Shown: positions 17,391 through 24,151 of the stretch, piece by piece
How the letters are laid out: the number at the start of each line of letters is the position of its first letter
How positions within the stretch are numbered: position 1 is the first letter of the stretch
NCBI GenBank assembly: GCA_017482565.1
Contig: JAFUMO010000028.1
Location: forward strand, 1 to 40,749
DNA: 40,749 nucleotides
Reading direction: 5' to 3'
Source: Bacteroidales bacterium
GTDB taxonomy: Bacteria > Bacteroidota > Bacteroidia > Bacteroidales > UBA932
The notes under the pieces: model-generated
The model's input: the letters and a program-made list of their open reading frames with translations, nothing else
What the model was told of the DNA's origin: nothing
Database searches by the model: none
Position numbers and translations under genes: made by a program

Positions 17391-18266
17391 TCAGGAACTG
17401 ATAAACGCCCCAAACAAAAGCATAATGGCAAAAGCCAGGAGATTCATTGCAGTTCTGCCAAGAACCGGATTGAGTGCCGCCCCATTACGGGTGACCATGC
17501 TCCTCCAGGCAGAGATGTGCATGAGCAGATAAACTGCAACTGCCATAAGAAACCAGGGAGACACCTTCCATAACACTGTGGCAGCAATAGCCATTGCCGT
17601 AACTCCCGATAAAAGATAGCACCATCCCATAGTCCTGCGCCCGAAAATCACGGCCGTTGTCCTCTTCCCCACAGCCTTGTCATCATCCATATCCCTGTAA
17701 TTGTTCACTATAAGGACATTGTCCGCAAGGAATCCTACTGAAATGGATATGGGCAAGGAAATCTCCACTCCGTCCCAGCTCCCCTGCTGCAGCAGGCATG
17801 TGAAAGTTACCGGAACCATTCCAAAAAAGATGATTACAGCCAGGTCTCCCAGTCCATGGTGCGAAAGAGGATATGGCCCCGCGCTGTATGCAAGGGCAAA
17901 CAGCACTATGCAGACCCCTACAGGTATCAGCCACCACTCCCCGTAAAGGAGCATCAGGCAGCCTGCAGCTGCAGCAGCTGCCAATGTGCCGAATGTGGCA
18001 TTCCGCATGGCCCTGGGGGAAATGTCCCCCTCAGTAACCCCACGGCGGAAGCCCTCGCGTCCTTTCTTGTCCAGTCCGTTCTTGAAATCGTAATATTCAT
18101 TCCCGAAATTTGAGGCAATCTGTGCAAGGATTGCAAAGAAAAGGCACAGCAGGGCGGGCACCACGGAAAAACATCCCTGCATAATGGCACACGCAATTCC
18201 TGCGAGCACACCGGCCACACTTACCGGGAGCGTCCTCAGCCTCATTGCCTCAATCCATTTCTTCAT
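17391..18266 (-). CDS. menA: 1,4-dihydroxy-2-naphthoate polyprenyltransferase
   Basis: A 291-residue, roughly nine-helix UbiA enzyme that attaches the polyprenyl tail to 1,4-dihydroxy-2-naphthoate to give demethylmenaquinone. MenA-type motifs are clear: NFGNEYYDFKNGLDKKGREG in the first catalytic loop (about 55-74) and NNYRDMDDDKAVGKRT in the second (about 185-200), both holding the aspartates that bind Mg2+-diphosphate. It follows ubiE/menG by 9 bases, so consecutive pathway steps are encoded together. The quinone serves anaerobic electron transport such as fumarate reduction. Confidence 0.93.
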   Translation of the reverse strand: MKKWIEAMRLRTLPVSVAGVLAGIACAIMQGCFSVVPALLCLFFAILAQIASNFGNEYYDFKNGLDKKGREGFRRGVTEGDISPRAMRNATFGTLAAAAAAGCLMLLYGEWWLIPVGVCIVLFALAYSAGPYPLSHHGLGDLAVIIFFGMVPVTFTCLLQQGSWDGVEISLPISISVGFLADNVLIVNNYRDMDDDKAVGKRTTAVIFGRRTMGWCYLLSGVTAMAIAATVLWKVSPWFLMAVAVYLLMHISAWRSMVTRNGAALNPVLGRTAMNLLAFAIMLLFGAFISS

Positions 18267-18275
18267 ATACGGTAA

Positions 18276-18971
18276 TCATTTGATTCCTACATACATCCTG
18301 CAGACCCCCAGGGTAAGGGGCATATGCCGTATGCTCCTGAATCCGGCCTGGTGCATCATGGGGATAAATTTGTCGGGAAGAGGGAAGTTGAGGACAGATG
18401 CAGGCAGATATTCATATGCCCCCCTGTCTCCCGATACCCATCCCCCTATAGCAGGGAGTATCTTCAGGAAATAGAGTTTGTAGCACCATCGGACAAAAGG
18501 GCTTGACGGAACTGAAAGTTCAAGAATTACCAGTTTGCCCCCAGGCTTGAGTACACGGTACATCTCGTTGAGCCCTGTCTGCAGGTGTTCAAAATTACGC
18601 ACTCCAAAGCCAACGGATACCCTGTGGAATGTACCGTCATTGTATGGCAGTTCCTCGCAATCCCCTTGCACAAGTGTGGCATCTACCCCTGCAGCCTTTA
18701 TCTTCTCACGCCCAATCTTCATCATCCCCTCGGAGAGATCTATCCCAACCATATTGCTCCCTTTTGCCGCCTTGCGGGCTATTTCTATGGTGAAATCCGC
18801 CGTACCGCAGGCCACATCCAGAATCTCCAGCGGTGATGCCGTATCTACAAGTTCGTTTACAGCCTTTTTCCGCCACCCCTTATCTATGTTCAGGGAGAGG
18901 ATATGATTCAGCTTGTCATAATCCGGAGCTATATTATCAAACAGCTTCCTTATTCCTTCTTTCTTTGCCAT
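18276..18971 (-). CDS. ubiE: demethylmenaquinone methyltransferase
   Basis: A 231-residue class I SAM methyltransferase that makes menaquinone from demethylmenaquinone. It has the UbiE/MenG N-terminal signature FDNIAPDYDKLNHILSLNID, motif I LDVACGTADFTIEIA, the VGFGVRNFEHLQTGLNEMYR segment, and KPGGKLVILELSVP. Length is normal. It lies 6 bases after the BASS transporter and upstream of menA in one operon. Confidence 0.95.
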   Translation of the reverse strand: MAKKEGIRKLFDNIAPDYDKLNHILSLNIDKGWRKKAVNELVDTASPLEILDVACGTADFTIEIARKAAKGSNMVGIDLSEGMMKIGREKIKAAGVDATLVQGDCEELPYNDGTFHRVSVGFGVRNFEHLQTGLNEMYRVLKPGGKLVILELSVPSSPFVRWCYKLYFLKILPAIGGWVSGDRGAYEYLPASVLNFPLPDKFIPMMHQAGFRSIRHMPLTLGVCRMYVGIK

Positions 18972-18977
18972 AGTCCA

Positions 18978-19850
18978 TTAAATTTTATGCTTGCCCGTTT
19001 CCCCCCTGCGGATAAGGGCTACATATGTGAGCAGGATAACATTCATCAGAAGTGCGTATATTATGGCCGGTATTGCCATCTCCCCACTGTTGAAGATAAA
19101 TGGGGAAGAGGCTATGGCTATGGCCTGAGCCGCATTCTGCATACCAACTTCAATAACGATTGTACGGCGTACTCCAGCACTGAAGCGCCCTGTCCTTGAG
19201 AGGAGCGAGCTGCACAACATTGCCAGAAGCACGAGTGTTCCTGCAGCTACGCCAAGCACTGCAAAGTGCTGTATGATCTCCCTGGTATACTGCAGGAAAA
19301 AGACTCCGGCAAGGAGCATGAGTGCAGGAAATGCACATTTTCCCAGCACCTTGTTGACCTTGGCAGCTGTCTTGGGCCTGAAATGCCGCAGCATTATTCC
19401 AAGGAGCATAGGGGCAAAAAGCAGAACCAGATTCTGCACAAGGAGTTTCCCCACCGGGAGGTTTATTTCAAGTCCGGCCTGCTGAGACACCAGTATGGCC
19501 ACCCCTCCCATAATAAGGGGCAGTGTGAAAAGTGTTATCACACTGCTCAAGGCCGTAAGGGTTACAGACAGCGCCACATCCCCTTTTGCCAACATTGAGA
19601 AGACATTTGAAGAACTTCCTCCGGGGCAGCATGCCACCAGTACAAGCCCCATAAAATATACAGGAGGAAGCTTCAGAACCCAAGCCACCCCTATTGCAAT
19701 CAAAGGGAGAAAAACAAGCTGCCCTGTCATTCCGGCAAGTACAGCCTTCTTGTTCCTGGCCACATTTGCAAAGTCCCCCTTATTGAGATCCGTTCCAAGA
19801 AGGAACATAAGGAGAAGCAACACCGGTATAACTATCCAAATGGTATTCAT
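18978..19850 (-). CDS. bile acid:sodium symporter (BASS/SBF) family transporter
   Basis: A 290-residue protein with nine to ten hydrophobic helices and the BASS-family motif VACCPGGSSSNVFSMLAKGD in the crossover region, plus EVGMQNAAQAIAIASS in the second. These match the sodium-binding segments of bacterial ASBT homologues. Eukaryotic and bacterial relatives move bile acids, pantoate, pyruvate or other organic anions, so the substrate is open. It heads the menaquinone operon. Whether it supplies a precursor or is unrelated cannot be told. A TATATTTG box at 19870-19877 lies just upstream. Confidence 0.9.
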   Translation of the reverse strand: MNTIWIVIPVLLLLMFLLGTDLNKGDFANVARNKKAVLAGMTGQLVFLPLIAIGVAWVLKLPPVYFMGLVLVACCPGGSSSNVFSMLAKGDVALSVTLTALSSVITLFTLPLIMGGVAILVSQQAGLEINLPVGKLLVQNLVLLFAPMLLGIMLRHFRPKTAAKVNKVLGKCAFPALMLLAGVFFLQYTREIIQHFAVLGVAAGTLVLLAMLCSSLLSRTGRFSAGVRRTIVIEVGMQNAAQAIAIASSPFIFNSGEMAIPAIIYALLMNVILLTYVALIRRGETGKHKI

Positions 19851-19869
19851 ACAATCATATTATCCGGAG

Positions 19870-19877
19870 CAAATATA
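19870..19877 (-). promoter_or_regulatory. -7 box of the BASS-men operon
   Basis: TATATTTG on the minus strand matches TAnnTTTG. Transcription would start near 19863, about 13 bases before the start codon at 19850. No clear -33 element is seen. Confidence 0.5.
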
Positions 19878-19941
19878 AAAACTTTTAGTCACTCCCCGCC
19901 TCCCCTTATGCTGGCACGCTTGCAACGATGCTTATGGGCAC

Positions 19942-19970
19942 AAAAAAACCGGATGACTTTCATCATCCGG
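19942..19970 (-). terminator. terminator of tRNA-His
   Basis: On the minus strand, a hairpin with arms CCGGATGA and TCATCCGG (19949-19970, with an internal AT-rich loop) is followed by seven U (19942-19948), directly downstream of tRNA-His. Confidence 0.8.
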
Positions 19971-19980
19971 CCTGCTTTTG

Positions 19981-20055
19981 GGTGGAAGATGGGATTCGAA
20001 CCCACGACCTCTGGTGCCACAAACCAGCGCTCTAACCAACTGAGCTACAACCACC
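19981..20055 (-). tRNA. tRNA-His (GUG)
   Basis: Minus-strand cloverleaf. The D arm has GCTC/GAGC, the anticodon stem CTGGT/ACCAG encloses loop TTGTGGC with anticodon GTG, and the T arm is GTGGG/CCCAT with TTCGAAT. A G at 20055 fits the extra G-1 of histidine tRNAs opposite C73. The acceptor arms GTGGTTG and CTTCCAC leave two U opposite U at pairs 5-68 and 6-67, which is unusual. CCA does not follow the discriminator. A TATCTTTG promoter lies at 20093-20100. Confidence 0.92.
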
Positions 20056-20092
20056 ATGTATTGTACGCTGGGGAAGTCCCCGAAACGGACTG

Positions 20093-20123
20093 CAAAGATA
20101 GATAAAATTTCTATACCCGCAAC
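20093..20123 (-). promoter_or_regulatory. promoter of tRNA-His
   Basis: On the minus strand GTTG (20120-20123), a 19-base spacer and TATCTTTG (20093-20100) give a near-consensus promoter starting about 30 bases before the tRNA. A 16-bp palindrome (20124-20139) abuts the -33 element. Confidence 0.6.
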
Positions 20124-20274
20124 TTTTTTGTACAAAAAATTGAAAAAGCCACGTTTTCACTTTGTCAAAGCCAGGCCACAAACACAACTTCTACGCCAAG
20201 TTATCAAATATTTGGGAGTTGTAAAATTATACAATTTTTCATCAGTTTCCCACAAAATCACACATTTTTTTTGT

Positions 20275-20282
20275 TAGATTTG
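20275..20282 (+). promoter_or_regulatory. -7 box of the carboxyltransferase gene
   Basis: TAGATTTG matches TAnnTTTG. Transcription would begin near 20289, giving a leader of about 48 bases before the ATG at 20337. The rest of the 20056-20336 gap is AT-rich and holds no gene I can support. Confidence 0.5.
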
Positions 20283-20336
20283 TGGACCGGTAGATAAATC
20301 AGGTAAAATACACTATAAAAAACAAGACTTAAATTT

Positions 20337-22118
20337 ATGGCACGCGAAATTAAATTCTCTCTGTTGTACAGAGACATGTGGCAATCATCAGGTAAGTATG
20401 TACCTATGGTTCACCAACTTAAAGAAATTGCACCGGTTATCATAGACATGGGCTGTTTTGACCGTGTTGAAACCAACGGAGGTGCGTTTGAGCAGGTTAA
20501 CCTTCTTTTTGGTGAGAACCCTAATAAGGCAGTTAGAGAATGGACCGCTCCTTTCAATAAGGCAGGCATTCAGACACACATGCTTGAGCGTGGTTTGAAC
20601 GCTTTGCGCATGAACCCTGTTCCTGAGGATGTACGTCACCTCATGTACAAGGTAAAAGCAAAACAGGGAACCAACATTGCACGTTCTTTCTGCGGATTGA
20701 ACGATCATAGAAACCTTAAGGGCTCTGTTATAGGTGCAAAGAAAGGCGGTATGATTTCACAGGTTGCCTTGAGTATCACCTATTCACCTGTACACACTGT
20801 AGAGTACTATATGGGTGTTGTTGACAAGGTTGTTGAGTACGGTTGTGACGAGATCTGTCTGAAAGACATGGCAGGTATCGGCCGTCCTGCTTTCCTTGGC
20901 AGGCTTACCACCGAAATCAAGAAGAAATACCCTCATATCAAGGTCCAGTACCACGGCCACTCAGGCCCAGGTTTCTCTGTAGCTTCAATGCTTGAGGTTG
21001 CAAGAGCAGGCGCTGACTACATTGACGTTGCAATGGAGCCGCTTTCATGGGGTAAGATCCATCCGGATGTAATCACCATCCAGGCCATGTTGAAGGATGC
21101 AGGTTTCCTTGTAAAGGACATCAACATGGATGCATACATGGAGGCAAGAAGGCTTACACAGACTTTCATTGACGATTATCTGGGATACTTCATTGAACCA
21201 ACCAACTACCAATGCTCATCACTCCTCGTAGGTTGCGGCCTTCCTGGCGGCATGATGGGATCCATGATGGCAGACCTCAAAGGTTTCCATGGAGCCATAA
21301 ACATGTCCCTGAGGAACCAGGGCAAGAAGGAGGTTACCCTCAACGAGCTTGCAGTAATGTTGTTCCAGGAGGTAGAGTATGTATGGCCTCGTTTGGGATA
21401 TCCGCCACTCGTGACTCCATTCAGCCAGTATGTTAAGAATACTGCCCTCATGAACCTGATGCATACCCTCAAGGGTGAGCCAAGATGGAAGACAATTGAC
21501 AAGGATACAATGAACATGATTCTTGGCAAGACCGGTAAACTTCCAGGCGAGCTTGCACCTGAGATCATTGAGATCGTTAAGGAGAAAGGCCTTGAGTTCT
21601 ACACAGGCAATCCACAGGATGAGTTCCCTGATGAGCTTCCTAAGTTTGAGAAGATGATGGAAGAAGAGGGTTGGGACCGCGGCCAGGATGATGAGGAATT
21701 GTTCGAGTTTGCAATGCACGAGCGCCAGTACCGCGACTACAAGAGCGGTATCGCCAAGAAACGCTTTGAGACAGACCTTGAGGCTGCAAAAGCAAAAGCA
21801 GGCGCACCTATCATCGTTACCCGCCCTGTTGTTGAGATGCCTAAGTTTGACATTGATGCACTTGTTGCCAAGTTCCCTAATGCCAAACCTATCCAGTCGC
21901 CAGTTAAAGGTAAAGTTCTATGGCAGTATGACGTTGCTGACGTATCTACAGCACCTAACATCGGCACTGAGTTCAAACAGGATAAACCGGTTTGCTACGT
22001 TGAGGCATACTTTGGCCCTATGGAGGTACCAGCACCTATCACCGGCCGCATAGTTGCAATCACAGCAAAACAGGGTGATGCAGTGGAGAAAGGTGAAATC
22101 CTCGGATTCATTGAGTAA
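20337..22118 (+). CDS. carboxyltransferase of the oxaloacetate decarboxylase alpha / pyruvate carboxylase B type, biotinyl domain lacking lysine
   Basis: A 593-residue protein. The HMGL-like TIM barrel (about 1-300) has YRDMWQSSGKY, the catalytic lysine in CLKDMAG and the metal histidines in QYHGHSGPG. A PYC/OADA domain (about 310-480) follows, with GGLPGGMMGS-like and YPPLVTPFSQYVKN motifs. The C-terminal 75 residues have the biotinyl/lipoyl fold (SPVKGKV to GDAVEKGEILGFIE). The usual EAMKM biotin site is replaced by VEAYFGPMEVPAP, with no lysine at the hairpin tip. I re-read the codons at 22003-22035 to confirm this. Family members move carboxyl between oxaloacetate or pyruvate and biotin. 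How this one does so is unclear. No beta or gamma subunit is adjacent. The codon choice suggests strong expression. Confidence 0.87.
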   Translation: MAREIKFSLLYRDMWQSSGKYVPMVHQLKEIAPVIIDMGCFDRVETNGGAFEQVNLLFGENPNKAVREWTAPFNKAGIQTHMLERGLNALRMNPVPEDVRHLMYKVKAKQGTNIARSFCGLNDHRNLKGSVIGAKKGGMISQVALSITYSPVHTVEYYMGVVDKVVEYGCDEICLKDMAGIGRPAFLGRLTTEIKKKYPHIKVQYHGHSGPGFSVASMLEVARAGADYIDVAMEPLSWGKIHPDVITIQAMLKDAGFLVKDINMDAYMEARRLTQTFIDDYLGYFIEPTNYQCSSLLVGCGLPGGMMGSMMADLKGFHGAINMSLRNQGKKEVTLNELAVMLFQEVEYVWPRLGYPPLVTPFSQYVKNTALMNLMHTLKGEPRWKTIDKDTMNMILGKTGKLPGELAPEIIEIVKEKGLEFYTGNPQDEFPDELPKFEKMMEEEGWDRGQDDEELFEFAMHERQYRDYKSGIAKKRFETDLEAAKAKAGAPIIVTRPVVEMPKFDIDALVAKFPNAKPIQSPVKGKVLWQYDVADVSTAPNIGTEFKQDKPVCYVEAYFGPMEVPAPITGRIVAITAKQGDAVEKGEILGFIE

Positions 22119-22140
22119 TTTCTTCCCGACAGATACAGCA

Positions 22141-22174
22141 AGAGGCGGCTCCACAAGGGGCCGCCTCTCATTTT
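22141..22174 (+). terminator. terminator of the carboxyltransferase gene
   Basis: The hairpin AGAGGCGGC...GCCGCCTCT (22141-22149 with 22160-22168) is followed by CATTTTAT. It lies 23 bases after the stop codon and also sits between the ends of two convergent genes. Confidence 0.75.
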
Positions 22175-22205
22175 ATCTGACAACCTGAAAATGCTGTAAA
22201 AGAAC

Positions 22206-22988
22206 TTATTTCATCATAAACACCACCGGGAAGATATACTTCACATCCACAGCCTTCCCTCCTATCTTGCCCGGCTTCCAGTCCGGTGATGCCGAAACAA
22301 CCCTCAGCGCCTCATCATCCAGCAGCTTGCTGCCTGAACTCTTTGCAACCTCCACATCCTTGACCTTTCCAGTCCCAGAAATCACCAGCTGGATTGCAAC
22401 TCTTCCCATAATCTTGTTTTTCTTTGCCTCTTCAGGATACTTCAAATTATCAAAAACCCATCTGGTAAAGTTGGTTCCGTTATCATTCTCCATAAAGGAC
22501 GGCTTTTCCTCAACTTTTGCATACGGGACAGGGCCGTTGCCGTCATACTTCTCCGCAGCACCGTCTGATTCCTTATCATCTCCCACAAGCTTAAAAACCA
22601 CCGGGAATGTAAATATCACATCAACAGGTTTTCCTTCGTCCTTGCCAGGAGTCCACTCTGGGGATGACGAAACAACCCTCAGAGCCTCATCATCCAACAG
22701 CTTGCTTCCAGACCCCCTCAGAATCCTCGTATTCTTCACCTTACCGTCTTTTGCAATGGTAAACTGGAGTATTGTCTTCCCCATCACCTTATTCTTGAAT
22801 GCCTCTTCCGGATATTTTATCTGGCTGAACACCCACAAGGAGAATTTGCCGGCATCCCCACCCTGGAACATAGGCTTTTCATCTACCATTGCATAGTTGG
22901 CCCCCACATTCTGGGGCCCCTCCTGAGCATGGGCCATTCCCCCTGCCAGGAGGAAAAGGGCCGCCACAAACATTACAATCTTCTTCAT
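22206..22988 (-). CDS. periplasmic protein of two tandem TonB C-terminal domains
   Basis: A 260-residue protein with a cleavable signal peptide (MKKIVMFVAALFLLAGGMAHA). Two copies of a TonB C-terminal domain of about 100 residues follow, at about 40-135 and 165-258. Each has KYPEEA, GK or GR, a VKN/VKD beta strand, then SGSKLLDDEALRVV and PGK. The copies are very similar, with SGSKLLDDEALRVV identical in both, so the duplication is relatively recent or conserved. Normal TonB has an N-terminal membrane helix and a proline-rich stalk. Both are absent here, so it cannot transmit energy in the usual way. It overlaps the upstream HTH gene by four bases. Its role is unknown. Confidence 0.85.
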   Translation of the reverse strand: MKKIVMFVAALFLLAGGMAHAQEGPQNVGANYAMVDEKPMFQGGDAGKFSLWVFSQIKYPEEAFKNKVMGKTILQFTIAKDGKVKNTRILRGSGSKLLDDEALRVVSSSPEWTPGKDEGKPVDVIFTFPVVFKLVGDDKESDGAAEKYDGNGPVPYAKVEEKPSFMENDNGTNFTRWVFDNLKYPEEAKKNKIMGRVAIQLVISGTGKVKDVEVAKSSGSKLLDDEALRVVSASPDWKPGKIGGKAVDVKYIFPVVFMMK

Positions 22989-23599
22989 TGCTGATTCTTT
23001 TTAAGTATTTTCATTCTTTTATTGGTTACGCCAATGCTTCCGGACTGCACCAGCTTGTTCCTTATCCTTGACTTAATTGCCCTCACTGAGGCTTCTGAGG
23101 TGCCGGCATATAATGCAATCTCAGAGATGGGAGAGCCATCCTCCGTAAGGATGAGCACCAGCTTCTCCTGAGGGGTAAGGAAATCCATACTCTCCAGGTA
23201 CGGATACATCTTCCTGAACTCAGCATCATTCACAACCTCAACCAGCCCCGCTTTGCTGTTGGCCTTTACCATAGAAATCACATCCTGCAGCTCATCATAC
23301 AGAGGTCCCGACAGCTTTATGCTCTTGCTTGAAATCTTGTTCACCTTCTCCGCAAAAAGCGGCAGATTCTCCGCCTGGCGGCTCAGCAGCCTGTTTGCAA
23401 GCCTTTCAGCAGTAAGCCTCCTCCTATGCCTTTTCTTAATATGTATGACGGCAAATACTGCCGCCGCAAGAACGCCCGCCAGAAGACAATACAGTACCAC
23501 ATTCTGCTGCTCCGCCCTCTCCAATTCCAGGACAACCGCATCCAGGTCATACTTATAGACCATCAGTGCCTTTAACGAATCTATATAAATCTGTTCCAT
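22985..23599 (-). CDS. membrane-anchored helix-turn-helix regulator
   Basis: A 204-residue protein: a short N-terminal segment (MEQIYIDSLKALMVYKYDLD), one transmembrane helix (about 32-50, VVLYCLLAGVLAAAVFAVIHI), a basic stretch IKKRHRRR, a helical linker, and a C-terminal LuxR/sigma-4-like HTH (about 145-195, LTPQEKLVLILTEDGSPISE, then ALYAGTSEASVRAIKSRIRN). The start at 23599 is preferred: a longer in-frame ATG at 23641 lies upstream of the TATATTTG box at 23620-23627. It is first in a two-gene unit with the tandem TonB_C protein. A membrane-tethered DNA-binding domain next to a periplasmic protein suggests sensing across the membrane, but this is inference. Confidence 0.75.
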   Translation of the reverse strand: MEQIYIDSLKALMVYKYDLDAVVLELERAEQQNVVLYCLLAGVLAAAVFAVIHIKKRHRRRLTAERLANRLLSRQAENLPLFAEKVNKISSKSIKLSGPLYDELQDVISMVKANSKAGLVEVVNDAEFRKMYPYLESMDFLTPQEKLVLILTEDGSPISEIALYAGTSEASVRAIKSRIRNKLVQSGSIGVTNKRMKILKKNQQ

Positions 23600-23619
23600 G
23601 TTCCTTTGCTTTCCCAAAA

Positions 23620-23627
23620 CAAATATA
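23620..23627 (-). promoter_or_regulatory. -7 box of the HTH-TonB_C pair
   Basis: TATATTTG on the minus strand matches TAnnTTTG and would start transcription near 23613, 14 bases before the ATG at 23599. It decides the choice of start codon. Confidence 0.55.
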
Positions 23628-23726
23628 CCATTAAAAAGCACCTGTTTTGTCCGTTTCTGGAATGTTTCGGCCCAAAGCCACCTACATATCTGTATACCTG
23701 CCCTTTACCTTTTGTCTGTTTCGTAT

Positions 23727-24014
23727 GTTGTTGATGATGCCGGATATCCGCACATACACCTGTTCAAGATAGAGGAGGCATGGGACCACACCGCACCTAA
23801 GGAGGAGTGCAGCGGCCCTCTGTTCAAGAAGATGCAGGTTAGGGAAGGAAAGGCAATCATCTCCTTCCACAACTCCAGTGGGCCCCATTTTGCAGATATC
23901 CTTCCCGACGGGTCACTTTCCCCTGCCGGAGAGGATTCCATGGCCCGTTACCTTTACATTGCCGGAGCAGACGGAGCGTTCCACCCAGCCTACCCGTTTG
24001 CCACCTCCAAGTAA
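23727..24014 (+). pseudogene. fragment resembling the C-terminal part of a sialate O-acetylesterase
   Basis: In this frame the segment ECSGPLFKKMQVREGKAIISF and, later, YLYIAGADGAFHPA resemble the GP-x-Y/F-x-SM and IAGADGKF motifs that precede the end of sialate 9-O-acetylesterases (SASA). The catalytic N-terminal SGNH domain is absent, and the usual 50-60 residues after the IAGADG strand are missing. The reading frame ends at TAA (24012-24014), exactly where an inverted-repeat element begins. There is no convincing start codon or promoter in front. The likely reading is a decayed gene remnant. Similarity was judged by eye. Confidence 0.45.
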
Positions 24015-24127
24015 CGTTGTCCTTTTTTACAACTTGCTGTTTTACAGCAACAAGCAAAAAAGGGAGGCTCTCGCCTCCTTTTTTGTACGCCTGATTCTCA
24101 GGCGTTTGTAAAAAAGGACAACGTCAC
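24011..24127. repeat. 117-bp inverted-repeat element with three internal hairpins
   Basis: The outer arms, 24011-24032 and 24106-24127, are inverted copies matching at 21 of 22 bases. They include ACGTTGTCCTTTTTTACAA and its complement. Between them lie three separate hairpins: 24034-24050 (TTGCTG/CAGCAA), 24056-24084 (a GGAGGC-like arm with GCCTCC, flanked by A- and T-runs, terminator-like), and 24087-24105 (ACGCCTGA/TCAGGCGT, loop TTC). Nearly every base pairs, giving a four-armed cruciform. No open reading frame fits. It could be a MITE-like element, a structured RNA or a recombination site. Confidence 0.7.
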
Positions 24128-24138
24128 AAAAAAAGCAT

Positions 24139-24146
24139 TACCTTTG
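24139..24146 (+). promoter_or_regulatory. -7 box of the NhaC gene
   Basis: TACCTTTG matches TAnnTTTG and lies only 6 bases before the ATG at 24152. If it is used, the message would have almost no leader. The matching -33 position falls within the right arm of the inverted-repeat element. Confidence 0.45.
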
Positions 24147-24151
24147 CGGCC

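Noticed and set aside
20289-20336. Riboswitch in the leader of the carboxyltransferase gene
   Set aside because: The leader is only about 48 bases and AT-rich, with no stable fold matching a known aptamer.
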